Shown here one piece after another: positions 11,084 to 20,591 of a stretch of DNA of 64,000 bases. Each line of letters opens with the position of its first letter. Position 1 is the first letter of the stretch. The notes under the pieces were generated by a model, which was not told where the DNA came from, did no database searches, and saw nothing but the letters and a program-made list of their open reading frames with translations. The stretch spans positions 822,882-886,881 of the forward strand of contig FJOG01000011.1 of the NCBI GenBank assembly GCA_900073065.1, given 5' to 3'. A program made the translations under genes and the position numbers. The DNA comes from Phialocephala subalpina. Taxonomy: Eukaryota; Ascomycota; Leotiomycetes; Helotiales; Mollisiaceae.

Positions 11084-12236
11084 TGGGTTTCTGGGTACTG
11101 GATGCGTGTGAAGGCGTTCATAAAACCGATCTCCAATGAGAATTCCTTTGGTACATCGCTTCCTCATCATCCGGCTCTCTGTTTGACTTGAGAAACACGT
11201 TGTCACTTTTCATTGAGACGGACTTTGGAGCAATTTGTTACGCATCGCATCCTCTTCCGCCCCGCCTCACTGCCACAATACTCAACTTCTATTCGAACAT
11301 CATATGGGATCTGTTTCATATCGCATCCTCTTCCGCCCCGCTCTATTGCCGTAATGCTTTACTAGCAATGGCACATTGGGGATTTTGTTGTGCAATCTGA
11401 CAGTTGGGACATTGAGATATGGCTTTGCAGATTGAAGTTGAGCATGAGATCCACTATTGTAGACACTTGGATACTGCGCTCCGCTCAGCTTCTACCTCCC
11501 ATCTGCGGTGATGGAATTCAAGTGAATGAAGTTGGACTTTGGGGAATTTTTTTGCGGATTGCCACTTTTCACTCTAGTACGGGCATTTATATCTTTCTGT
11601 TGCATGTCGCAAACACCCCCTAGACCTTCCCATGGCGAACTCGAAAAGACGTCCCGGCTGCGTGGGATTTGAACTGGGATACGTGAGAGGACGGCCCGGG
11701 TTATGTGAAAAGGCTACCTAGTTTCTAGCCCGGCTTCAGACCGCCTGTGGAAGGGCGGCTACGCACCTGAGTTCAGATCTCTGCTTCCGTCCAGGAATGG
11801 AGCGTATATTCGGAAATCCCACTGGACTAATTGAATCACGACCTGTGCTAATCTCGAGAATAGGACTTAAGAGCGCGGTCCTCAAAGCACGTCCTCTCAA
11901 CGAACTCCAAACACCGCGCGCTTGTTGCGGTCGTACCGAATCGGCTCAGAATGACCACAAAGCCCCGAGGAAACAGACGAGGCCTTTCACTTGTCCATGT
12001 GGTACTGCGGACCAGCCTCTATTGTTGTCTCTGGAGCCTAATACTCTTATGGTCCGCCAGTCGACCGTTTGTGCCTGGAAAAAGGATGGCATATGCTTTA
12101 GATTCGGCCTTTGCATTCAATGCTACTTCTGCCATCTTCAAGATCGCATTGCGGATGCCGAAAAGTACAGGAACACGGCGATTTCGAACACTTGATTTAA
12201 ACTGGAGGAACGCTCTGCCCCATCAGAAAGAAATGG
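11084..12236. other. Intergenic region, no supported gene
   Basis: No gene is supported. The stretch contains a 22-bp direct repeat (see separate entry) and short ORFs with Cys/Trp-rich, unordered translations. A reverse B-box-like sequence near 11668 was examined as a tRNA and failed to fold. Confidence 0.45.
11244..11341. repeat. 22-bp direct repeat pair
   Basis: The same 22 bp (beginning ATCGCATCCTCTTCCGCC) occurs at 11244-11265 and 11320-11341, 76 bp apart, with looser similarity continuing downstream of each copy. It could be the trace of an old local duplication. No function is evident. Confidence 0.6.
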
Positions 12237-13394
12237 ATGAAGCTAAACGTTGAATGCTGCTTGGGTTATGCCCACCACTCGAGTATGTACAGCTTTCCGC
12301 ACTATTGTGAACTCTTACTCACGAATACAGAACTTGGTAGCTTGCTTGAGTCTGCTTTGGTACTCGCCGTCAAGTCACGCAAGAAAGGTCCATGGTTTGG
12401 ACTGTGCATCATGAGCTTTTCAGAAATGCAACGGCTGCCACCATTGACAAAGCTTGAGCTCGTACCAGACGCTCGCTACGGCTTGCCGAAGTTGCCGTTA
12501 CTAAGCGCGCTTCAGTCTACTAAAGGGAAAAACACTAGGGGTCTTGATACAAAATTCCTCGATATTGGCTCTGACAGGTTCACCTTGGAGCTTTTTGCGG
12601 TCAACTTCGGACTCGGAGGCAAGCACGTGTCTTACAGCAAGCGTATTCTCCCACCAATCCCTTTGGACGAGATTAAAGAGATGGTTTACGGAGCCAAGAA
12701 TACAAAGTACAACTCCCACTCTTTCGCGAAGTCGTTCGAAGCTCCTCTAACTCAGATGAGGATCATACAGTTCCGATGGAGGCAACTTTGAAAGAGAGGA
12801 TATCAAACGGATTCGGATCGGCGGAGCTCGTTGTTGAATCGAGTTAGGGCCAGTGCGACTAGTCTCATCTCACCCATGCTGCGACTTCGCTGGGTATCGA
12901 GGAATTTCCTGTTATTGATAAAGGAAACAATGCGATCCTCCACGCCTTTCGAAAGATCTTCCCTGGCTTGCATACGCATTCTCTGCCAATAATTTACCCA
13001 TTATTCTTCGACGACCTTCTTCAACATTCTTCTCACCGTGCACCTATCAACGTTTGGAAGCTTGCTCGAATGCTAACGATGTATATCGAACTGACGAAGC
13101 ACCAATTCAAACCAGAGAGTTGAGGCCGGGGTAGAACTATGGCAGAAGGTGAAGATGATGAGATGAATCAGGATGACGAGATGGTCGAGGATGATGAGTG
13201 CTGGGTGGAGATAGTTAGAGATTACGAGGAGGATGATACGCTTGAAAATATTGAGATTAGTGAGAACGAGGAGATGGCTGAGAATAGTGAGGGTGAAGTT
13301 CTTCTCTTTCGTCTTGCGACAGACATCGAGGAGGTGGCTAGTAGTTTTTATTGCATCAAATACCTCGCAAAGTTCAGCTCTCTATCCTGGTTCC
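12237..13394 (+). pseudogene. Decayed gene of unknown family
   Basis: I do not recognise the family. An open stretch at 12237-12791 has protein-like composition over 184 codons. A second coding-looking frame runs from about 12864 through a Trp-Lys-Leu-Ala-Arg-Met-Leu-Thr segment to a TGA at 13121-13123. It then continues in the same frame into a very acidic segment (13139-13330, rich in Glu/Asp/Met) that runs up to the converging deaminase gene. The frame breaks between the two parts near 12792-12863, and the in-frame TGA is not flanked by convincing splice sites. The simplest reading is an old gene with at least one nonsense codon and one frame break. An unrecognised multi-exon gene is the alternative. 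Confidence 0.35.
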
Positions 13395-14557
13395 TTATTT
13401 TCCTGAGGTCGCCCTGCAGAACCTCTCAATCTCCTCATTCAAATTTCTCTTCGTATCTTCACTTGCCCAACACATCTCAACAGCACGTCTCTGCGCCCTC
13501 AAAAGCTCTTCATCTGTCCATCCTCCTTTCAAATTTACCAAAGCCAGATTCTCCAGCACCCAAGTGTCCTCGTTATAAGCTGGATCATCACTACCTATCG
13601 AAATCTTCACACCTTCACCCTTCAACGTCCTGATATGCCCGAATAATTCACTTTCCGTGAGATGGCCAACATAGGCCCACGGACAGAGCGTCATACCCAA
13701 GCCTTTCTCCTTGATAAGCTGCACCAACTCCGGATCGTTGGCAGCGTCAATGCCGTGATCCAATCTATCAACTCCCGTTCCTCCGATTTCTGATACAACT
13801 TGTCTGACACTGGCAAGTGCATCTGGCTGCTTAACATTGCAATGAGCAGAGATCTTAAATCCGTCTTTCCTGGCTCGAAGGAGAACATCGTTGAACATCA
13901 TGGGTGTTGTTCCTTCCTCGCTTCCATCGAGTCCTATACCAACGATGATATTTCGGTATGGAAGGACGAGTTCGTAATGCTCAAGCGCTGACGAGGGACT
14001 TTCTGTTCTTACGAAGGATACGATGAGACTGCTCTTGACCTATTGCATGTCAGCCACTTTCCCAAATCTCTATCGCAAAAACTGACATTGAACTTTTCCT
14101 CACCACCCTCCCTGGCTCTTCTCAATGCGGAAAATATAACCTCAATCCCAACACCCCTCCTTGTATGACGTTGAACATTAACCATAACCTCACAATACCT
14201 AACCCCCATCTCCTTCGCCCTCTCAAAGTAACTCATCGCTAACTCATAAAAATCCTCTTCCGTCCTTAAAACCTCCATTCCATCTTCATAAGCTGCAAAG
14301 AAAGCGCCTGGTCCTGGTTGTTGCAATACGTTATATGCCTCATGGAGTTCGTCTATGGTATGGAAGTCCTTGTCTAGATGGGATGAGTGGAGTTGGATGT
14401 TGTTCCGTTTAGCAAACTTGAAGCGGAGGGAGGGGGTTAGGGTTCCTTCTAGGTGCACATGGAGTTCTAGCTTGGGAAGGCTCAGAAGAAATGGAGAAGG
14501 TTTGGAGGATTGTGACTTCCAGGACTGGAGGGTGGGGTGGGAGATTGGTGGTTCCAT
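13395..14557 (-). CDS. Adenosine/adenine deaminase family protein, altered active site
   Basis: Two exons (14557-14087 and 14039-13395) encode a 371-aa metal-dependent deaminase-fold protein of the adenosine/adenine deaminase family. The 47-bp intron has a weak GTCAGT donor and an ATAG acceptor. Zinc ligands are visible as HVHLEGT (His 33 and 35), His 223, and the Asp pair in GSDDPAY (308-309). The RLDHG His is at 252. In typical family members the third His begins H-A-G-E, whose Glu is the proton donor; here the same place reads H-C-N-V (223-226). The protein may therefore act on another substrate, use another acid, or be inactive. No signal peptide is seen, so it is probably cytosolic. Length agrees with yeast Aah1 relatives. 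The gene is convergent with the decayed gene at 12237. Confidence 0.8.
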
Positions 14558-16028
14558 TTGAGCCTTGAGGAGGAGTTAGTTTGCGGGCAGAGTGAATCTT
14601 GTTAAAGCCTCGAAAGGGTACCTGGATATCTTAAGGAACGCGAAAGCAGACAGACAGGCACCACATGACTGGAGAAGCGACCCGTGTATGATTACTCAGC
14701 ATCAATACGTCACCGGAAACCTGGGGAAAGACACTCAACTACGAAATCTACTCCAAGAAGTTCAGGCTGTACTCATCCCAAGACTATCATACGGTTTTGC
14801 CAAACGAAACGAATATGTCTGTACAGCAGTCTGTCTTGCGAAGGCATTTGGACCGCGGAAGCTCCTCCCTCTTTCGAGACTCGCTTAAATCATCGTGATG
14901 GCCTCGACAGGGAAATATGCAGGACTGAAATTCGAACAATGCCATTGCGTTGGTAAGAACGTCGAATTGATGATCGAGGTTCAGGACAATGGACAATATG
15001 TAAAATGAAGCGTTTGTGGTCAACCTTCTCTCATAAATGCCTCCCCTTTTCCACGCTCGCTTAATTCGAGACCCCTCGCGGCATTTGACTTCGAGGGATA
15101 TGGCGAGTGGTACGGGGGCGCACTGCGCCCCCCTAAGAGTTTGAAAAGCTTAGCCTTCTGATTGGGCGTATATATCCTGATTCTGACTCAAGTCGGCCTT
15201 AAAAGTCAAGTTCTAAAAGAGAAAATTGAGGTTATTTACATTTATACCCTATGAACTATACTCGACTCTAAAGGTCAATAGTTTTTCACTCTTAGGATTG
15301 CCTTTAAACTCGGAGTATACGTATCTTTTATTTAGAGCTTCGATTCTCAGTAAATAAAAGACTTTTTAATCGCTCGAATTAAAATATTAAAAATATACTT
15401 TTGGATAGCTTTAAGCTTAATTAAAATCGAGATAAACTTATAATTACTTAATTGGGACGAGTCTACGATTAATGATTTGTGCCTCAAAGAAGAGGATAAG
15501 TCTTAAAGTTGATAACGCCTCAAGCTTTTACTTCCTCCGCCAATCAAATGCCTCCAAGTTGTAAAAATATTAGGGGGGCGCACTGCGCTGAGCGTAGTGC
15601 GCCCCTGTAAAATACGCAGTGCACCCCTGTACCACTCGCCGAGGGATATGACCTCAATGTAATGCGAAGGCTGCTTATAGGGCCTAACTTACGTACCTGA
15701 TGTTGACCCACTCGATTTATGCACGGTCATTTTGCGGGTGCCATCAAAATGCTATGATATTGACTAGCACGGGGGAGCCTTCTCGCCACTGTGAAAACAA
15801 TTCGGCCATTTGAAGCAGTGATTGGGAAGGGAGCTTGGCCACAGAATAAAAATAAAAATGCAATATAATACAGGCGTTGCGCTCAAGTCCTAGGATCCAA
15901 AGTAGAGGATTGATACTGTTGGCTTCCAAAGGGCGCTAATCCGAATACGGTACTTTGCCGTCTGCAAAGCCTCGGGGATTTCAGCCTCGCCATTTTCGAA
16001 GCTCCAGCTACACACCACAACTTAAAAA
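14558..16028. other. Gene-free region with a transposon relic
   Basis: The only recognisable element is the TIR element at 15102-15640. The remainder is the upstream flank of the deaminase and of the RS-Hub1 gene. Small ORFs at 14592-15023 have no supporting features. Confidence 0.55.
15102..15640. mobile_element. Non-autonomous DNA transposon (MULE-like MITE), 539 bp
   Basis: The element has inverted ends: GGCGAGTGGTACGGGGGCG at the left and its imperfect reverse complement at the right (ending GTACCACTCGCC). They are flanked by an exact 9-bp direct repeat GAGGGATAT at 15093-15101 and 15641-15649, which is a target-site duplication. The GC-rich ends contain further small palindromes (GCGCACTGCGC-type). 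The interior, 15200-15530, is strongly AT-rich and has no ORF. A 9-bp duplication fits Mutator-like elements. The intact duplication suggests insertion is not ancient. The interior composition may reflect RIP-type mutation. Confidence 0.8.
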
Positions 16029-16673
16029 ATGGCAGACAAAAGATCGCGATCCCGCTCTCCAGCGCCTGCTCGTGAGAGACAATCAAGACCAAGAAGCCGC
16101 TCACCTCGACGACGATCCTACAACGACCGCGACGACGACCGCAATCGAGACCGTCACGACAGACGAGGCAGCGGCGGAGGAGGATTCAAATGGAAGGACA
16201 AGAGACGAGACAACAACGAACGAGATGATAAACGACTAGAGCGCGGATATCGCAATCGATCGAGGTCGCCAAGACGAGACAGGTCACCAAGGAGAGAAAG
16301 ACCGACAAGCAAGGTCACATCGGCGGAGGACAAGTTTGGCGTCGCGGATAAATTCGGAACGGCGAAGGGAAAGGACGATGGAGAGAAGCCGCCTGAGCGC
16401 GCACCTGCTGCTGCAACTTATGCGCCAGCGGGAGAGCCGATGATCATTGTTCATGTGAATGATAGATTGGGAACGAAGGCTGCGATCCCGTGTCTGGCGA
16501 GTGATCCGATCAAGCTATTCAAGGCACAGGTGGCGGCGAGGATTGGAAGAAAGCCACATGAGATCTTGCTGAAGAGACAAGGGGAACGGCCATTCAAGGA
16601 TCAATTGACATTGGAGGACTATGGGGTTGGCAACGGAGTTCAGATTGATTTGGAGATTGATACTGGGGAGTGA
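16029..16673 (+). CDS. HUB1: RS-domain/Hub1 ubiquitin-like fusion protein
   Basis: One exon encodes 214 aa. Residues 1-110 are Arg/Ser/Asp-rich with repeated RSRSP, SPRR and RDR motifs typical of splicing factors. A linker (110-137) is followed by a ubiquitin-like domain at 138-214 that matches Hub1/UBL5: it begins MIIVHVNDRLG, has LLKRQGERPFKDQLTLEDYG in the middle and ends in a Leu-Glu-Ile-Asp stretch. Hub1 binds spliceosomal proteins such as Snu66 and Prp38 non-covalently to modulate splice-site use. Usual Hub1 is about 73 aa with a C-terminal double tyrosine. Here the domain carries an N-terminal RS extension and the Tyr-Tyr is absent. A nuclear role in splicing is a well-founded inference. 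Confidence 0.78.
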   Translation: MADKRSRSRSPAPARERQSRPRSRSPRRRSYNDRDDDRNRDRHDRRGSGGGGFKWKDKRRDNNERDDKRLERGYRNRSRSPRRDRSPRRERPTSKVTSAEDKFGVADKFGTAKGKDDGEKPPERAPAAATYAPAGEPMIIVHVNDRLGTKAAIPCLASDPIKLFKAQVAARIGRKPHEILLKRQGERPFKDQLTLEDYGVGNGVQIDLEIDTGE

Positions 16674-16980
16674 GGAACTGGGACGAGGGGCTTCTGCTTG
16701 TGGCTGGCGTTTAAGGTCAAATGTGAAAATGGGAAGAAGTATTATCACAATTGAACTCGCTGAGAGAGTTAAATACAAACCTACTCTCACCTATCTGCTA
16801 GCCCTCCTATACTGAACTTTCGTGACTTGTATTTGATCGTTGTACCTTCGACTTCTTGGAATGTTTCTTATCGATAAGGTGAGCTTTGTCCTAATCTACA
16901 AGCTCCCGTCAAGCTTCCTCGAACTTCATCTCTCCAATATCACACTACTCAACGTATCGAGCACAGCGCACACAGCAGCG
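16674..16980 (+). promoter_or_regulatory. 3' flank of HUB1 and upstream region of GPI15
   Basis: A short gap of about 300 bp between two genes on the same strand. The GPI15 frame is open upstream of its chosen ATG, back to 16840, but the added residues are not PIG-H-like. No defined site was found. Confidence 0.3.
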
Positions 16981-17694
16981 ATGCTGACGACAGCCCCTCA
17001 ACTGCGCACTCGGCGCCCCTCTCCCACGACAGTCGAATACACCGTCTCGACCGCGCCCAACCTCACCCTTCCTCTACGCGCACTCACACTTTTTACCATC
17101 CTCCTACGACTCCTCATCGGGCTCAGCATCTCACTCCTCCTCTACTCGAAGTTCCTCCAATCCTCGTACTCCACACCTCTCACGGCATATTCCATACCCC
17201 CACCACTCCTCTCAACCGACTACATCTACCACATCGCCTACAACTTCACCCACTCCCCCATCGGCCTCCTTTTCTCAACCCTCTCCTCCCGTCTCCCCGC
17301 CCTCTTCCTCCTCCCCACCTCCCTCGCCTTACTCTACACCCTCTCCCTGCGTCTCCACACCACCGAATCCCTACTCGTTCTCCGCGGTCTCGGGATCCAG
17401 ACCTCGTCTTCATCTTCAACCTATTTATCTTCAAGCACGACACGATTCATACCTACGGAGAAGATCCAGGATATTTTCATAAATGAAGCATTTAGGGGTT
17501 TCGAGGTTAGGTATTATTTAGTTGTTGTTGTGGAGGGGGAAGAGAGGGTTGTTGTGGTGTTTCCGAGACTACTGCCTAGGAGAGCTATTGTGGAGAGGGT
17601 TTGGAGGGGGGCGAGAGGGTGTTTGTTTGAGGGGGTTAGGGAGAGGGAGAGGGGGAAGGAGAGAGACGGAGAGGTTATGGGAGGGAGGGCTTGA
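16981..17694 (+). CDS. GPI15: PIG-H/GPI15 subunit of GPI-GlcNAc transferase
   Basis: One exon encodes 237 aa. Two strongly hydrophobic segments (about residues 33-55 and 95-125) are followed by the PIG-H domain: TTESLLVLRGLGIQ, a Ser-rich loop, RFIPTEKIQDIFINEAFRG and a Tyr-Tyr-Leu-Val-Val strand, ending in a basic Arg/Glu-rich tail. The protein is a subunit of the ER-membrane complex that transfers N-acetylglucosamine to phosphatidylinositol, the first step of GPI-anchor synthesis. The start at 16981 is chosen because the upstream open frame (from 16840) has no family resemblance. The coding sequence is unusually rich in Thr/Ser/Leu with a purine-rich 3' end. Confidence 0.78.
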   Translation: MLTTAPQLRTRRPSPTTVEYTVSTAPNLTLPLRALTLFTILLRLLIGLSISLLLYSKFLQSSYSTPLTAYSIPPPLLSTDYIYHIAYNFTHSPIGLLFSTLSSRLPALFLLPTSLALLYTLSLRLHTTESLLVLRGLGIQTSSSSSTYLSSSTTRFIPTEKIQDIFINEAFRGFEVRYYLVVVVEGEERVVVVFPRLLPRRAIVERVWRGARGCLFEGVRERERGKERDGEVMGGRA

Positions 17695-18376
17695 AGATAG
17701 AGCTGTGGAAGAGGGCATTAGTACCTGAATTGACAGACTTGTTGGACTTGACGCGAACCGGACCATCAAGGCAACCAATCAGACATATAGGAGGAAGTGC
17801 TACAATCTACAAGGCATGAGCAGGTCGAAGTCAAGAGACTGGGTCGATCTAGACTCAAAGAGGGCTCCAGATCTGAGACGAGATGTAGGATAGCAATATG
17901 TCAGTGGCTGGAGTAGACATTGAGAGGGTCTAACGAGTCGGCGCAGAGAATATTGGCTCTTTGGCTGAGACTCAATTGAGGCAGGAACATTATTTCCGAC
18001 TAATGTTCAATTTGGACCAAAGTCTTTGGAGATTTTACAGTTTCCAGTGCTATCATAGACATTCTAAGAGCCTGAGAACGCATTATCATGCCAGGTTTTA
18101 GTTGTGAAACTCGGGTGCACAACGTATTGCAATCTTGATCAAGAATGAACATTGGTTTGGTCTGAATCTTCGATCCAACATTAGGGATTGTGGAGGAAAA
18201 GTGATCACGTTTTTAGAACAAAGAGTTCACGGACATATTTCTTGGAGCAGAGAAGGCAACGTCCAAGGTAGACTTTACAGCTTGCTTCCAGTAAAACCCC
18301 GAAGAGATTTATTCTTGCTGTCTTTCTCCATATGGCCATGTACTAGTACCTTCAATAACCGCAGACATCTACACAA
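17695..18376. other. Convergent intergenic region, no gene seen
   Basis: Lies between the 3' ends of GPI15 (plus) and DEG1 (minus). No gene, repeat or RNA structure was found. Confidence 0.5.
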
Positions 18377-20428
18377 TCACTTTTCAAAATCTCCAGGCAC
18401 ATCCTCCTCTCCTTCCTGCTTAGGTTTATTTAGCCTCCTAAACCCCTGCTCCTTCAACTCCTTCGAATTCTCAAACCCCTTCCTCACCGCATACTTCTCA
18501 TTAATAACCCCCACCGTCTCCATCAGCGGCTTCTTCATAACCTTAGTATACGTCCCCTGCAACCTCGGTATGTCACCACCATCAAATACTTTCTGACTCT
18601 TTGTAGCTTTGCTCCCCTTTCCTGTAGTAAGTTCGCTTACTGGCTTTCCTTGTTTTGAGACAACGTCGATGAGTGTACCGGCAAGCATCTCGTCGATTTT
18701 TCGCTCTCGCCAGACTTTCCAGAGATCATCGATAAGGGCGGAAGTGCCGTACTTGGTGTCGCCTTTGAAAGGCTCGTCGCCGAGGTAGACCCATTGTAGG
18801 ACGTCCTTTCGGTCTGAATCATCTTCGTGGGGAAAGACACAGTCCCATAACACGAGTGGTGTATCGGATGCCATCTCATATGTAGGTCTTCGAGGGTTCG
18901 TTTCCGCGTCGAGCAGTTCTGAGATGATTGATGGCTTCTCCAAGCCTTGTCCGACGAGGAAAAGTAGGGAAACCATACATCGTACCTGATGCCACAAGAA
19001 TGCCGAGCCGTGGAGGGTGAATGTGTAGACCTTTGGATTACCATACGCCGTAGACCCAGCTGGTAGAAAGTCCGAGCCATTGACAAAATTCAGTCCGCTG
19101 GTAGAATCCTCCACTTCCACAATATCAGCAAAGAAGATCCTTCTCTCGAAATTGGAAATCTGTTTCGATCCATCGACCTTGCAGAAATTTCGAAAGTCGT
19201 GGACACCTTCAAATAACTTGGCTGCTTCCCTCATAGCATCGATATCCAACCACCCATCTTTCAGGCTCTTCTGTCCGTCCTTGCTCTGAGCTCCTAGCTC
19301 GAAATGGTGCGGTATTGGTGGAAAGGCTGGCTGAGTGAAGAAATATCGATATTGTCTTTCTCGGCATGAGAATCGAGCTGAAAAATCGACTGGTGGTGCT
19401 GGACACCAGGCTAGGACCCGGATATCGGGTGGAAGAAGGCGGTTCAGAAGAGAGCAATAGGGTATCTCGTCTGCTATTGGGTCGAAGTTTAGAGCTGCTT
19501 CGAGATCTGGATCTTCCAAGTCTAAAGGCTCTGATTCCAGCTCCTGTTCTTGGTTCTGCATTCTCGATGGTGCCAGAGGTGGTGAGACCATTTCGAGAGA
19601 GTTTGGTCTGGGTAGGGTGTTGAATACATCGGCTCCATTCGCTGGTGCCTTGTCATTCTTCACCCCGCCTGGTCCTTCAGACTGCTCCAGTAATTTGTCG
19701 AGTCCATTTCCAGTCTTCGGTGGTTTCGCCCTCTCTTTCATATTTCCAAGCGGCCTGTTACTCCTGACTCTAATTCCAATAACCTGCCCGAAAGCACTGA
19801 CTCCTCTATCCGTCCTTCCACATTTACTGTACTCACAACCTTCCCAATTGGCATCGCCTGGATTTAACGGATGAGCGCCTTGAGGGAATATTAATCGTGC
19901 CTTATTAAAAGCTTTCCAAAGCTCTTCTTCGATGGTCGGCAGCGGCGTAACGTTTCCGGTGTGATATTCGAATCCGTTGTACCTCTTGCCTAGGTATGCT
20001 AGCTTGAAAGCTACGAGGCGGGTACTGTATTTGGAAGGATCAAAAGCTCGTTCTGAGCGGGGTTTCTTCCAGGATTTTTTCTCGGGACTCGGCCTTGGAG
20101 TTGGCGCTGGAGTTATGCTGTCCTTGTTAGAATAAGATCCCATAACACGAGGGAGTATATACCTTAAGTTCTTCAGCTTAAGCTCATTTTCCAGCTGTGT
20201 TACGCGTTTAATCAAGTCATCTTGACTCCAGGCACTATAATCCGTATTCTCTCCTTCACTGGCCTCCATATTCACAGTCTTCGCTCTCATTGATTTCGCT
20301 CGTGCCTCCTTCCTAGCTTCAGTACTCTTCCTCCAACGGCGGCTGCGTGACATATGCGAAATCGTCAACCTGTGTGGAAGAAGACCTGCTTCTATTCCTC
20401 GTGCTGTTTGAAAACCAAAAGGCCGCAT
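18377..20428 (-). CDS. DEG1: tRNA pseudouridine(38/39) synthase, PUS3/DEG1
   Basis: The product is a TruA-type pseudouridine synthase that modifies U38/U39 of tRNA anticodon stems. The open frame gives 683 aa, or 658 aa from the internal ATG at 20353, which begins Met-Ser-Arg-Ser and fits the family better. An Arg/Lys-rich N-terminus and a short coiled coil (WSQDDLIKRVTQLENELK) precede the catalytic domain, which starts at LAYLGKRYNGFEYH. The catalytic Asp lies in CGRTDRGVSAFGQV. Later motifs are FCKVDGSKQISNFERRIFF and GSAFLWHQVRCMVSLLFLVGQG. A 45-nt intron-like segment (20118-20162: GTATAT donor, CTAAC branch, ACAG acceptor) sits in frame, so the mature protein may be 15 residues shorter. 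The gene is head-to-head with the GTPase gene. Confidence 0.88.
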   Translation of the reverse strand: MRPFGFQTARGIEAGLLPHRLTISHMSRSRRWRKSTEARKEARAKSMRAKTVNMEASEGENTDYSAWSQDDLIKRVTQLENELKLKNLRYILPRVMGSYSNKDSITPAPTPRPSPEKKSWKKPRSERAFDPSKYSTRLVAFKLAYLGKRYNGFEYHTGNVTPLPTIEEELWKAFNKARLIFPQGAHPLNPGDANWEGCEYSKCGRTDRGVSAFGQVIGIRVRSNRPLGNMKERAKPPKTGNGLDKLLEQSEGPGGVKNDKAPANGADVFNTLPRPNSLEMVSPPLAPSRMQNQEQELESEPLDLEDPDLEAALNFDPIADEIPYCSLLNRLLPPDIRVLAWCPAPPVDFSARFSCRERQYRYFFTQPAFPPIPHHFELGAQSKDGQKSLKDGWLDIDAMREAAKLFEGVHDFRNFCKVDGSKQISNFERRIFFADIVEVEDSTSGLNFVNGSDFLPAGSTAYGNPKVYTFTLHGSAFLWHQVRCMVSLLFLVGQGLEKPSIISELLDAETNPRRPTYEMASDTPLVLWDCVFPHEDDSDRKDVLQWVYLGDEPFKGDTKYGTSALIDDLWKVWRERKIDEMLAGTLIDVVSKQGKPVSELTTGKGSKATKSQKVFDGGDIPRLQGTYTKVMKKPLMETVGVINEKYAVRKGFENSKELKEQGFRRLNKPKQEGEEDVPGDFEK

Positions 20429-20591
20429 GCCAATGACTCATTGTAGCCTCGTTCATATGTCGTCGAGAAATTTTTACCACGTTAACTCGTTATCTCCACG
20501 TGATCTTCTTATCAGGATATTGCTTCTTTCCGCGTCAGGAGGGGTTTTATTTTCTCCTTCCTTGGTATTCCGATTAAAATGGACCTCAAAT
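20429..20591. promoter_or_regulatory. Compact bidirectional promoter of DEG1 and the GTPase gene
   Basis: Only 163-238 bp separate the start codons of these divergent genes, depending on the DEG1 start. The promoters must overlap. No factor site is assigned. Confidence 0.45.

Noticed and set aside
11640..11760. Possible tRNA with reverse B box (GTTCAAATCC) near 11668
   Set aside because: No matching acceptor or D arm could be paired at tRNA distance.
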